40,894 nt of DNA from Promethearchaeota archaeon (GTDB taxonomy: Archaea > Asgardarchaeota > Lokiarchaeia > Sigyniarchaeales > SOKP01). The stretch is taken from the NCBI GenBank assembly GCA_030667705.1, contig DAOUVJ010000008.1, forward strand, positions 1-40,894, written 5' to 3'. Below the pieces are notes generated by a model, which was given only the letters and a program-made list of their open reading frames with translations, was not told the DNA's origin and did not search any database. Both the position numbers and the translations under genes were made by a program. Shown here one piece after another: positions 8,662 through 17,746 of this stretch; the first letter of the stretch is position 1; the number at the start of each line of letters is the position of its first letter.

Positions 8662-11600
8662 GTGATCCACGTTTTGTTGGGAGAAATAGCGATAATTATA
8701 ATATTCATAGTATTCTTTATTGTAGGTTTTTTTATTATTTACAAGCAAGTGGCTTTAGTTAAAAAAGGAGAATTTCGTTTCATTGACCGACTTCAATGCA
8801 TGCTTTATGGGCTTCTGTTTAGTATCGCAGTAATGGTCGTTGTAGGAATGGCATTCATCTTTGCTGACAATACACTTCATCCTCTCATTTTAATAGTCCC
8901 TTTTTCAATATGTCTTGTTTATATCTCAATCTATCCTCTCATTGATTTTTTATTTATTGCTCTCAGTGAAGAAACAGATGAAGGGTTAACACCATTTCAT
9001 GGATATCTAAGTAAACATATCATAAATAAATCAGGAAATAAGATAGTTTCAGCTTTAATGGCTATATTATTATATCTATTTTTAATTATTCCACCAATAT
9101 TAATATCTTTAATTGGATTCCCTTTTCAAACTTTATGGATATCTTGGATGCTATTTTATCCCCTCTTGATATTAACATATTATGGTTCTAAAGGATATAT
9201 ATCCGGAATTTCGAATCAATATTATCACATACCCGAAATTAAGAGATCTATTTTCTTGAATTTTGAAGATAATAAAAGAGGGATGCATCAATTTCTAACA
9301 GATCCCTCACCATTCATTATGCTAGGGTTAATGTTGTTTGTTTTTGTATGGGCATGGATCTCACTTTTCCAAACGATAGGGTTCTATTTTACTGGTTCTT
9401 TAGCAATTTCTACAATGTCTTCATATTTCGTATATGTTACGCTGTTTTTTGGAATTGTAGGTTATTTTACGCGATTTTGGGGTAGAAAAATTAAGTATCG
9501 TGGAATTGATATCTATTTCGCAGCTTATTTAATGGCTGCAATAGGTGTAAACGTTCTAGTTAATTTTTTAATCGTAAATATCGATATTTTATCAACTACT
9601 TTTAATTTTTGGTTTTTCACGAGAGGAATAGTGCCAGTTTCTATTAGTTTTGCTTGGCCCGCTATTATTGAAGAATCAATTTTGATAATAATAACATCCT
9701 ATTTCTTTCTTGTAAAAAAAAATGAGTTCAAATTCAACATTAAATATTCCAAAATAACTGAATGTGGTCAAACTTTTGATCCAATACCGTTATTTAATTT
9801 TATTAAAAATTCAGATCAAAAACTTAGAAAACATGCAGAAAATACTTTACTATTAATGTTTGAGCGAATACCATTGAAGTCAAAAAAAGATTTGAATGAT
9901 TGGAAATTTAAAAATTCATTGATAGATGGAATTTGTGATCCAAATCCTAATTCTAGAGAAATCTCAATTAAAATTTTAGCACAATTAGAAAGTGTTGTTC
10001 CTGATATTGTGTTGCCCTGGATTATTGAAGCACTGGAATCTCCAAACTATGATAAAAGTATTTCTGTTGCCCGTTCCCTGGTTATAAATGATAATCAATT
10101 AGTCGAAAAATTACCTAAAAATCTTCTTATCAGCCTTATCAACGATCCAGAATGGAGACTAAGATTGATAGGTATAAAATTACTGAGAAAAATTAAATTA
10201 AAAGAAGATGAATTAATTTCAAAATTTAATTTAATTGAATTTATTAATGATCCTAGCGTAAATGTACAAGTAGAAGTACTAAAATTATTATCCGAATCAT
10301 CTTATCAGATTCCTCAAAATATTATTTTTGAAAAACTATCACATCCTCAACAAGATATTAGAGCAGCAGCAATTCAATGTTTAAATAATATAGATATAAA
10401 GAAAATTGATTTGAAATTAATATCAAAGATTATTCCTTTTTTGAATGATCCTAGGAAGTCAGTTAGGGCTTCAATGTTCGATATTATATCTAAAATCGGT
10501 AACTTTAAGAAACTATCAATTCCAATATTACCTATTTCAGAGGGATTGACAGATTCAGCAGAGTACGTGAGATTTTCAGCTGTAAACGCTTTAGAAAAAT
10601 ACTATATTGAATCCCCCAAAGCTTTAGATTTAGACGCTATTATTAATAAAATTGATGTTTCAAATATGGGGGTTGTATCCAGTATTATAACACTTCTGGG
10701 AAGATTATGGCATTTTAATCCCGAAAAAATATTGACAACCTTATTAATATATATAAAACTTGGAGATACGGGGGTAAAGCAAAAAATATCTTCAATTTTA
10801 ACTCAAAAATCAGAGGATAATCCTCTTTTTATCTTAAAAAGACTGATAATCTTAGAAGATGACTCCGGATTCATATCAAAAGGTATTATATCTACTACTA
10901 TTTCCAAAATTGCATCTAAACATCCTGTTGAAGTACTACTCTTTTTACATGACAATTTGATATCAGAAGATCCAAATATTGTCTTGAATGCCGTAGTTTC
11001 TTTAGAAACTTTAATAGAAAACAATATTGAAAGATTAAATTTAGTAGAAATCATGCAGATTTTAAAACCAGGATTAGATCCTAAAATCAAAAAAGTGATT
11101 GCTCAAATAATCTCTAAAATTGCGAAAAAAAATCCAGTAATGCTTAAACCTGTGATGAACGATTTGTTAATATCAATCCAAGATTTGGATTCCAATTCAA
11201 AGATAATGTTAATGAAATCTTTTCTTGATATTGTTAAAAATTATCCAGAACTTATTCCAATACGTTATGCAATTTCATTTTTGCAGGATAAAGATTCATT
11301 TGTCAGGGAAGCAAGCACTAAAATTTTAGGATATATAGGTGATAAAGTACCATTAGAATCTACAGATGCTCTTATTAATTTTTCGTTAAAAGATGATGAG
11401 TGGATTGTTCGAGATGCTGCTGTATTAAGTTTAGGAAGACTTATCAATGAAATTAAGGATAACGAGGAAATAATTGGAAAATTGGTTATGCTACTTGAGG
11501 ATAAAAATAGTTGGGTCAAAAGATCAGTAATGAATTTATTATCCTCAATTCCAGGTTTAGATCCAAATCTAATTCCCATAAAATTTGTTGAAAAAAATCT

Positions 11601-11982
11601 AAAGAGTGACGATCCGAAGATTAGAGAAGGCTTAGCTAATTTATTGAAAATTTTTGGATTTACCAAAATTGATATGATCTTTGATTCCATTCTACTATTA
11701 TTAGGTGATGAATCTAAAGATGTGCGGAACAATATGATTAACTCAATGGTTAGTATTATCCAAGAAAAAGGATTGGTTGATATACTTTCAAAACTACTAA
11801 AAAATCTGAGTGATGAAGGTTCAATTACATCGCAACAATCTATAGCTATAATTTTAGGTCGAACTGCGAGATATGAAGATGAAAAAATTAAAAAACGCAT
11901 CATAGCCTTATTAAAAATTAGGTGTGAAGTATCACAAGACCCAATCATATGCGAAACTTTGAACAAATTAAAAGAAGATTAA
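8662..11982 (+). CDS. Polytopic membrane protein with long HEAT-repeat C-terminus
   Basis: Residues 1 to about 355 contain roughly eight to nine hydrophobic segments, beginning at the N-terminus (GEIAIIIIFIVFFIVGFFII) and ending near PAIIEESILIIITSYFFLV. Residues about 365-1106 are a continuous series of HEAT/Armadillo-like helical pairs of 35-40 aa, with recurring 'LNDPRKSVRASMFDIISKIG' and 'DEWIVRDAAVLSLGRL' patterns. A large helical solenoid on the cytoplasmic face suggests a protein-protein scaffold at the membrane. No enzymatic motif is visible in the membrane part. The start is GTG 8662; there is no nearby ATG and only a poor ribosome-binding site, with a stop five codons beyond the upstream ATT triplets. 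It lies between the Gins23-like gene and MCM, but a replication role is not implied by sequence. Confidence 0.75.
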   Translation: MIHVLLGEIAIIIIFIVFFIVGFFIIYKQVALVKKGEFRFIDRLQCMLYGLLFSIAVMVVVGMAFIFADNTLHPLILIVPFSICLVYISIYPLIDFLFIALSEETDEGLTPFHGYLSKHIINKSGNKIVSALMAILLYLFLIIPPILISLIGFPFQTLWISWMLFYPLLILTYYGSKGYISGISNQYYHIPEIKRSIFLNFEDNKRGMHQFLTDPSPFIMLGLMLFVFVWAWISLFQTIGFYFTGSLAISTMSSYFVYVTLFFGIVGYFTRFWGRKIKYRGIDIYFAAYLMAAIGVNVLVNFLIVNIDILSTTFNFWFFTRGIVPVSISFAWPAIIEESILIIITSYFFLVKKNEFKFNIKYSKITECGQTFDPIPLFNFIKNSDQKLRKHAENTLLLMFERIPLKSKKDLNDWKFKNSLIDGICDPNPNSREISIKILAQLESVVPDIVLPWIIEALESPNYDKSISVARSLVINDNQLVEKLPKNLLISLINDPEWRLRLIGIKLLRKIKLKEDELISKFNLIEFINDPSVNVQVEVLKLLSESSYQIPQNIIFEKLSHPQQDIRAAAIQCLNNIDIKKIDLKLISKIIPFLNDPRKSVRASMFDIISKIGNFKKLSIPILPISEGLTDSAEYVRFSAVNALEKYYIESPKALDLDAIINKIDVSNMGVVSSIITLLGRLWHFNPEKILTTLLIYIKLGDTGVKQKISSILTQKSEDNPLFILKRLIILEDDSGFISKGIISTTISKIASKHPVEVLLFLHDNLISEDPNIVLNAVVSLETLIENNIERLNLVEIMQILKPGLDPKIKKVIAQIISKIAKKNPVMLKPVMNDLLISIQDLDSNSKIMLMKSFLDIVKNYPELIPIRYAISFLQDKDSFVREASTKILGYIGDKVPLESTDALINFSLKDDEWIVRDAAVLSLGRLINEIKDNEEIIGKLVMLLEDKNSWVKRSVMNLLSSIPGLDPNLIPIKFVEKNLKSDDPKIREGLANLLKIFGFTKIDMIFDSILLLLGDESKDVRNNMINSMVSIIQEKGLVDILSKLLKNLSDEGSITSQQSIAIILGRTARYEDEKIKKRIIALLKIRCEVSQDPIICETLNKLKED

Positions 11983-12177
11983 ATTTTTAAAACAATATAT
12001 CAATTAAATTTACTAAATCTAATCTCTCTCATTACTTTTTTCTGTAATTGATTATTTTTACCTTAATAAGCTTAAATCATTAATATGTCGGATTAAAATA
12101 TCATGAAAAATAATTTTGGTATATCAATTAATTCTCGAAGGTGAACTTAGATTACAACCCCCTCCTCAAAAACTGTT

Positions 12178-14277
12178 ATGCCTATACCTATTATTCAACG
12201 AATTGAAGATTTTTATAGATATTTCGAAGAAAAGCCCGGAATGTACAAGTATCAAGAAAAAATTAATGACATCTTTTCAAAAGGTGGGAATACTCTCATC
12301 GTCGAATATGAGGATTTATTAGCATTTGATTCTGAAATAGCAGAAATGTTAAGGAACGATCCAATAACCATTTTAGACGATGCAATTGAAGCCCTCAAAA
12401 ATATACTCAAATTTCAAGGGAGTAAATTAATTAATCAAGATTATTTTGTGAGAATTTCGACGAAGGATGAAAAATGTCCATTACTCATTCCCTTAAGGGG
12501 ATTAAGAGCAAAAAATATTGATAACCTTATATGGACTAAAGGAATTCTAGTAAGAAGCTCTGCCATTAGACCAAAATTAGTAAAGGCAACCTTTGAGTGT
12601 AATCTTTGCAACGCTCTAATAGATGTTGAACAATACTCTTCAAAGTTAAGGGGACCAAAAGGATGTACTAATCCCAGATGCAAAGCTAATTCACAATCTG
12701 ATTTTAGACTTATATCCAAAATTTCTGAGTTCATTGATTGGCAAAGTATAATGATACAAGAAATTCCCGAAGATTTACCCCCTGGAAGAATTCCGAGATC
12801 AGTTCAAGCTATTCTAACACATGATTTAGTGGATACTGTCAAACCGGGCGATCGAGTAAAAATAATGGGAATTTACATTTCTGTATTAGCACAATCTCCA
12901 GCAAGCATGAATAGTAACCTATTTAAAACATTTATTGAGGTAAATTTAATCGATCCTGAAGATAAAGCAGATGAGTTTATTGAACTTTCAAAAGAGGATA
13001 AAATAGCGATTGAAAATCTCTCAAAAGAACCCAATATTCAGAAAAAAATAGCTAGATCCATTGCTCCTGTTATATATGGTCGTGATGACCTCAAATTAGC
13101 TGCTGTTTTGAGTTTATTTGCAGGTACAAGAAAAAAGAGACCTGGTGGGGGTTTTAAACGCGGTGATATTCACATCTTATTTGTGGGAGATCCTGGGACG
13201 GGTAAGAGCGAAATTTTGAAAAGTGCTATTGACATATCACCTAGGGGCTTATATACTTCTGGTAAAGGTTCATCTGCAGTTGGTTTAACTGCGGCCGTAA
13301 TAAAAGATGGAGAAACAGGTCAAATGAACTTGGAAGCTGGGGCAATAGTATTGGCAAATGGAGGTGTGGCAGCTATAGATGAATTTGACAAAATGGATAC
13401 AGCAGATCGTTCGGCTCTACATGAGGCGATGGAACAGCAAACCGTAAGTATAGCCAAAGCAGGAATAGTTGCCACATTAAAAGCTCAAACAGCGATGATC
13501 GCAGCGGCTAATCCTCGTTCTGGGAGATATGATCGATATAAAACACCTACACAAAATATCAATCTTCCACCATCATTACTATCCCGGTTTGATCTCATCT
13601 TTGTAGTAGTAGATAAACCCGATCGCGCAAATGATGCCCAAATGGCCGAGTTTATTTTAAAGAATGCTATGACTGATCCTGAAAATCCAATAGAAGATGA
13701 TAGCCTAATTATAGCCCCAATTCCAGCAGATATGCTAAAAAAATATATCAAATATGCACGTAAGACTTGTCACCCTATTCTGAGCTCAGAAGCAAAAGAT
13801 CGTATTAAAGAATTTTATTTAGAATTACGAGGGCAATATGATAGTGAAGATGCAGTTGTATCTATTCTAGCTAGGAATTTAGATGCTTTGGTACGTCTTA
13901 GTGAAGCTTATGCCAAAATGGCTTTAAGAAAAAAAGTTCTAAAAAATGATGTTGAAGCAATTATTAAACTCTTTACAAGATATCTTCAAGATACAGGTTA
14001 TGATGAAACAACGGGTAAAATTGATATGGACCGTATATTAGTAGGGCAATCAAGAAGTGCAATAAGCAAATTAGAAAAATTTATGGATAAATTAAAAGAA
14101 GTTTTTGAACAAAACAATTGGAGAGCCCTAGAAAAAGCAAGCTTGATTCAAATTCTTGATATGGAAGAAGATTTGGATGAGAAATTCGTTAAAGGTGCAT
14201 TTGAAGAACTTATCAAAGAAGGTACTCTATATGAACCAAAAAATAACATGATCAAATTTACGAATAAGGTTGAATAA
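12178..14277 (+). CDS. mcm: Replicative DNA helicase MCM
   Basis: Hexameric 3'-5' helicase of the archaeal replisome. In order: N-terminal A domain; C4 zinc finger (CNLC at about 141 and CTNPRC at about 163-169); OB fold with its beta hairpin; AAA+ core with Walker A GDPGTGKS (about 337), Walker B AAIDEFDKM (about 399), sensor-1 AANPRSGRY and arginine finger SRFDL; and a C-terminal winged helix (ALEKASLIQILDMEEDLDEKFVKGAFEELIKEG). Length (699 aa) is typical, with no intein. The ATG has no Shine-Dalgarno. AAGGTGA at 12138-12144 stands 6 nt before an in-frame ATT at 12151, which would add nine residues. The overlapping ORF at 12116 is a shadow. Confidence 0.96.
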   Translation: MPIPIIQRIEDFYRYFEEKPGMYKYQEKINDIFSKGGNTLIVEYEDLLAFDSEIAEMLRNDPITILDDAIEALKNILKFQGSKLINQDYFVRISTKDEKCPLLIPLRGLRAKNIDNLIWTKGILVRSSAIRPKLVKATFECNLCNALIDVEQYSSKLRGPKGCTNPRCKANSQSDFRLISKISEFIDWQSIMIQEIPEDLPPGRIPRSVQAILTHDLVDTVKPGDRVKIMGIYISVLAQSPASMNSNLFKTFIEVNLIDPEDKADEFIELSKEDKIAIENLSKEPNIQKKIARSIAPVIYGRDDLKLAAVLSLFAGTRKKRPGGGFKRGDIHILFVGDPGTGKSEILKSAIDISPRGLYTSGKGSSAVGLTAAVIKDGETGQMNLEAGAIVLANGGVAAIDEFDKMDTADRSALHEAMEQQTVSIAKAGIVATLKAQTAMIAAANPRSGRYDRYKTPTQNINLPPSLLSRFDLIFVVVDKPDRANDAQMAEFILKNAMTDPENPIEDDSLIIAPIPADMLKKYIKYARKTCHPILSSEAKDRIKEFYLELRGQYDSEDAVVSILARNLDALVRLSEAYAKMALRKKVLKNDVEAIIKLFTRYLQDTGYDETTGKIDMDRILVGQSRSAISKLEKFMDKLKEVFEQNNWRALEKASLIQILDMEEDLDEKFVKGAFEELIKEGTLYEPKNNMIKFTNKVE

Positions 14278-14290
14278 TCATCCTAATGGG

Positions 14291-14306
14291 TGGTACCATG
14301 GTACCA
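14291..14306. promoter_or_regulatory. 16-bp perfect palindrome between mcm and rubrerythrin
   Basis: TGGTACCATGGTACCA is two tandem copies of the self-complementary octamer TGGTACCA, so both the 8-mers and the 16-mer are palindromes. It is much richer in G+C than the surrounding DNA. It sits 13 bp after the mcm stop and about 60 bp before the rubrerythrin leader, ahead of a weak TATA-like stretch. It may be an operator for rubrerythrin or part of the mcm 3' end. Confidence 0.45.
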
Positions 14307-14368
14307 TTATTAATTACAATAATTATCTTTTAATATTATATCAATACACATTATAGGTTGTGATTTAA

Positions 14369-14941
14369 ATCTCAATTATATTAGAAAATTTAAAAGAGGC
14401 AATAATTGGAGAAAGTACAGCAAAGGCTAAATACAAACTTTTTGCTTTAAAGGCGAAAGAAGAAGGATATGAGGAAATTGCAAGTTTATTTAATGCTATT
14501 TCTTATGCAGAAGAAATACATATCAAAAACCATGTAAAAGCTTTTGAAAAAATATCAGATACTAAAATCAATTTAGGAGAATTAGTTAAAATTGATGAAA
14601 TTGAACTACAAAAAAAGGTAAATGATACCAGAAATAATTTAATAAAAGCTATTGCTGGTGAAACATATGAATTTCGCAAAATGTATAAATCATTTATGAA
14701 AAATGCTAGAAAAGTGAATATTTATCTCGCGGAATTTTCATTTAACTTAGCAAGAAATGCAGAAAACATTCATCGCAAACTCTATATCGACTATTTAAAA
14801 ATGCTCGATGGTAATATAAGGCGTGAAAAAAAAGAGATCTATGTTTGCCAAATTTGTGGTAATGTAGAAATCGGAAAATTACCCTTTTCTTGTCCTATTT
14901 GTGATCATGATAAGAAATTTTTTAAAAAAATTGAAAGCTAA
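14369..14941 (+). CDS. Rubrerythrin with non-canonical start codon
   Basis: The track shows only the last 86 residues (from ATG 14681), but the same frame is open back to a TAA at 14366-14368 and encodes a complete rubrerythrin. The di-iron four-helix bundle begins NLKEAIIGESTAKAKY and continues with SYAEEIHIKNH, IAGETYEFRKMY and NAENIHRKLY, which supply the Glu/His ligands of ExxH type. The C-terminal rubredoxin domain has CQICG...CPICDHD. The role is peroxide reduction or iron handling. No ATG, GTG or TTG occurs in frame before residue ~105, so initiation must be at ATC 14369, ATT 14375 or ATA 14378. GGTTGTGAT just upstream is a possible Shine-Dalgarno. It converges with the VIT/CCC1 gene 13 bp away. 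Confidence 0.88.
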   Translation: MSIILENLKEAIIGESTAKAKYKLFALKAKEEGYEEIASLFNAISYAEEIHIKNHVKAFEKISDTKINLGELVKIDEIELQKKVNDTRNNLIKAIAGETYEFRKMYKSFMKNARKVNIYLAEFSFNLARNAENIHRKLYIDYLKMLDGNIRREKKEIYVCQICGNVEIGKLPFSCPICDHDKKFFKKIES

Positions 14942-14954
14942 ATTATTTTTTCTA

Positions 14955-15650
14955 TTATATTAATTGCTCAAATAAAATTCCTATTCCATAGGAAGCGATG
15001 AATGCAATTATTCCAATTATTAGCATCTCTAATCCACTTTTAATACGTGATTCTCCTGTTATCTTGGTTTTCAAAGCTCCTACAACAAAAAGTGAACACA
15101 ATGATAATATAGATGAAATAACTAAAGAAACCATTCCTAAATTAAGATAGTATGGCAATTGAGGTATTAATGATCCAAAAATAAACGCTAAAAATGTAAT
15201 AATCGCTCCAATTAAGGGGTTTTCTAATTCTTCTAACCCTAATTCATTTTTTATTAAAAAATTAAGCCAAATATCTTTATTCCTTGTAATTTTTTCGACG
15301 CAGGCATTCAATATATCTCCATCAAGCCCCATTTCTATAAAAATATCTTTTACTTCTTGTTTTTCTTCTTCTGGAAATAACTGAATTTCTGCTTCCTCCT
15401 TTTTTATCTCGTTTTTAATATAATTATATTCCGACTTTGATGAGATATATTCCCCAAGACCCATGCTTATTGCACCTGAAACCATTGCTGCTATTCCAGT
15501 TAGAATCACTAACGAATTTCCTCCTGTCAATGTCGCAGCAGCTATACCCACTAATAAAGTAAATGTTGAAATTAAACCATCATTCAGACCAAGAATGGCA
15601 CTTCGTATTTTACCTCCTCCCATAATATGTTCTTCATTTCTTTGACTCAA
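14955..15650 (-). CDS. VIT1/CCC1 family iron/manganese transporter
   Basis: 231-aa integral membrane protein of the vacuolar iron transporter family, which moves Fe2+ or Mn2+ against the cytosol. Family hallmarks are the N-terminal IRSAILGLNDGLISTFTLLVG, the second segment ISMGLGEYISSKSE, a cytoplasmic charged loop (EEEKQEVKDIFIEMGLDGDILNACVEKI) corresponding to the metal-binding domain, and three C-terminal hydrophobic segments (about 148-230), for five in total. It is tail-to-tail with rubrerythrin. In some bacteria a rubrerythrin-like domain and this transporter are fused in one protein (MbfA), so the pairing supports a shared role in iron export or storage. Confidence 0.9.
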   Translation of the reverse strand: MSQRNEEHIMGGGKIRSAILGLNDGLISTFTLLVGIAAATLTGGNSLVILTGIAAMVSGAISMGLGEYISSKSEYNYIKNEIKKEEAEIQLFPEEEKQEVKDIFIEMGLDGDILNACVEKITRNKDIWLNFLIKNELGLEELENPLIGAIITFLAFIFGSLIPQLPYYLNLGMVSLVISSILSLCSLFVVGALKTKITGESRIKSGLEMLIIGIIAFIASYGIGILFEQLI

Positions 15651-15706
15651 AAAAAACCTCTCCTATGTTCTATTGATACATATTCAACCTATCTTTTTAT
15701 AAAAAT

Positions 15707-17566
15707 TTAAAATTTCAAACTTGATAGCCTTAACCTTTTTATTGTTCGAGAGTTAGGTATACCTGTTTGTTCATTCCAATCTCTTAAATTATAATAATTT
15801 TTTTTCATTTTCTTGAATTCTGGGGATGATCCTCTTAGAGGACCTTCTTTTAAAGGTTTTAATAATATCTTAGGAATTGAATCATTTACAGGTTTTATTC
15901 CCATTTTTATATTAAACAACCTCTTCAAAGTAAATATTCTTTCACCTAATATTTTAGTAGATTCAATATTCAAATTACTCCCTATTAAATTGTTTATCAA
16001 TTCAATCATATACTCTGGTGGTGGATTCGCAAAGAAACATGAAATTAAGCTTGAATATATACTTCTGTAATCCTGTAGAATGATAGTCCCTTTTATCATT
16101 TTATCATTATTTGAATTCATATTAACTTTTTCTATACCTAAAGAAGAATAATCTATTTCAACAGATTTCCTTAATACTTTAAATACATCAGCAGAAGTAT
16201 GACATGCGCCTCGAGGGCTAAAAGCATAAGTTATTGCCATTCCATGACAAAATCTTAAATCATGATATGGTACTTCCAATTTATTTACCGTTGCTATTTT
16301 ATCATCAGAAATGTTAAATTTAGTGCCAATAGCATTGGAACCATCTGCTAATAGTTGACCAATTCCATCCTTGAAAGCCGTTTTTTTTATTAATGTCAAC
16401 ATCGAATCAGCTTGACCCCATGAAAGATTTAAATTGTCTACTTGTTCTTTATCAATTATTCCCTTATTAAACAAATCAAATAGTAAAGAAATACTACCGC
16501 TGGTACTTATGGTATCTAATCCATAATCATTACACATATCATTAGCAATAGAAATCGATTCTAAATCATTATTCAATATCATAGAACCAAAACCAGCAAT
16601 TGTTTCATATTCAGGACCTTCACAAAGGGTAACCTCATAATTCTTATTAACTATATTGATGATCCTCCCACATCCTATGGAACATCCATAGCATGATTTA
16701 TTTTTAATTAAAAACTGTTTTTTTAAGTTTTCACCTGAAATATCTAATACGCCATTCCATTCTCCTTTTGACCAATACTTGATCGGTAAGTCTCCCAACG
16801 AATACGCACCCATTACACCCGCACTGGTCCCCATATCTCTTAAAATTTGTGTAATGTTGGAATTTAGGATGGATTTAAGCGTTTTCTTGATCGAAGCTTT
16901 AAATACTTGAGGAGAATGTATTTTAGGTTTAAACGAAGATCCTTTAACAATTATTGCTTTCAAGCATTTCGAACCAAAAATAGCCCCCATACCTGTTCGT
17001 CCCGCAGATCGCCCTTCCGCATTAACATTTGCATATTTAACTTGATTCTCCCCTGCTTGTCCTATACATAATACTTTTGCCTTGGGTAAAGTTGACAATT
17101 CTTTCAGTTTAAGTCTTGTTTCTTTTATTCCTTTTCCCCAGAGCGATCTTGCATCAAATAAATTTACATTATCATCCATAATTTGTAAATAGACTGGTTT
17201 ATCCGATTTACCTGTTATTATTATTCCATCAAAACCCGCTCTCTTCAATTCAGGTCCAAAAGTTCCTCCACAATTTGATTCCCCCCATAAACCTGTATAT
17301 GGTGATTTTGAGCAAATTACAAACCTATTAGAAGATGGCGCCCCTGTCAGAGTAAATGGACCGTTCATTATCATTATAGTATTCTGAGGGGATAATCCAT
17401 CAATATTTTTATCAAGTTCATCAATTAAATAGCGACATGCATAACCTGCTCCACCAAGGAAATCAGTAGTATAATCAATATTGATAGGTTCAAATGAAAT
17501 TTTAGCTTGGCTAAGATCCACCTTCAATAAAACTCCAGTAAAACCAAAAACCTCTAGATCTTTCAA
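15707..17566 (-). CDS. Aldehyde:ferredoxin oxidoreductase family protein
   Basis: Tungsten/molybdenum bis-pterin enzyme of the AOR family; members oxidise aldehydes to acids, reducing ferredoxin. The N-terminal pterin-binding domain shows FLGGAGYACRYL, SSNRFVICSKSPYTGLWGESNCGGTFGPELKRAGFDGIII and GRSAGRTGMGAIFGSK. The [4Fe-4S] ligands are CYGCSIGC in the middle domain plus a distal Cys in SSLISCFF. The motifs EGPEYETI and SPRGACHTSADVF are also family-typical. Length (619 aa) is normal. The substrate is unknown. A Zn-dependent dehydrogenase is transcribed divergently from it across 180 bp, so an alcohol-aldehyde-acid route is conceivable. No ferredoxin or MoaD gene is adjacent. Confidence 0.92.
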   Translation of the reverse strand: MKDLEVFGFTGVLLKVDLSQAKISFEPINIDYTTDFLGGAGYACRYLIDELDKNIDGLSPQNTIMIMNGPFTLTGAPSSNRFVICSKSPYTGLWGESNCGGTFGPELKRAGFDGIIITGKSDKPVYLQIMDDNVNLFDARSLWGKGIKETRLKLKELSTLPKAKVLCIGQAGENQVKYANVNAEGRSAGRTGMGAIFGSKCLKAIIVKGSSFKPKIHSPQVFKASIKKTLKSILNSNITQILRDMGTSAGVMGAYSLGDLPIKYWSKGEWNGVLDISGENLKKQFLIKNKSCYGCSIGCGRIINIVNKNYEVTLCEGPEYETIAGFGSMILNNDLESISIANDMCNDYGLDTISTSGSISLLFDLFNKGIIDKEQVDNLNLSWGQADSMLTLIKKTAFKDGIGQLLADGSNAIGTKFNISDDKIATVNKLEVPYHDLRFCHGMAITYAFSPRGACHTSADVFKVLRKSVEIDYSSLGIEKVNMNSNNDKMIKGTIILQDYRSIYSSLISCFFANPPPEYMIELINNLIGSNLNIESTKILGERIFTLKRLFNIKMGIKPVNDSIPKILLKPLKEGPLRGSSPEFKKMKKNYYNLRDWNEQTGIPNSRTIKRLRLSSLKF

Positions 17567-17746
17567 TACCCTAGTCTCTCCTATAACTCTTACATACTTT
17601 GAAAAAACTAATAAGATTTAAAATTAAGATTAACCATTAAATTTTTTGAAGATTACTATTTGGATACAAAAAACTAAAATAAAGAATTAAAATAAAAAAG
17701 AATTATCAAATCAAGAGAAGAATTAAATTTTTTTAAGGAATCAATT

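Noticed and set aside
9640-9720. EE motif in PAIIEESILIII as a CAAX-protease (CPBP) signature
   Set aside because: The required EExxxR and the later paired histidine motifs are not present.
11265-11966. 233-aa minus-strand ORF inside the HEAT-repeat gene
   Set aside because: Antisense to well-formed HEAT repeats, with composition typical of a shadow frame.
12116-12322. 68-aa ORF overlapping the start of mcm
   Set aside because: Different frame within the mcm leader and N-terminus, with no family similarity; mcm coding evidence is overwhelming.
14681-14941. 86-aa ORF as a stand-alone small protein
   Set aside because: It is the C-terminal part of the complete rubrerythrin that is open upstream in the same frame.
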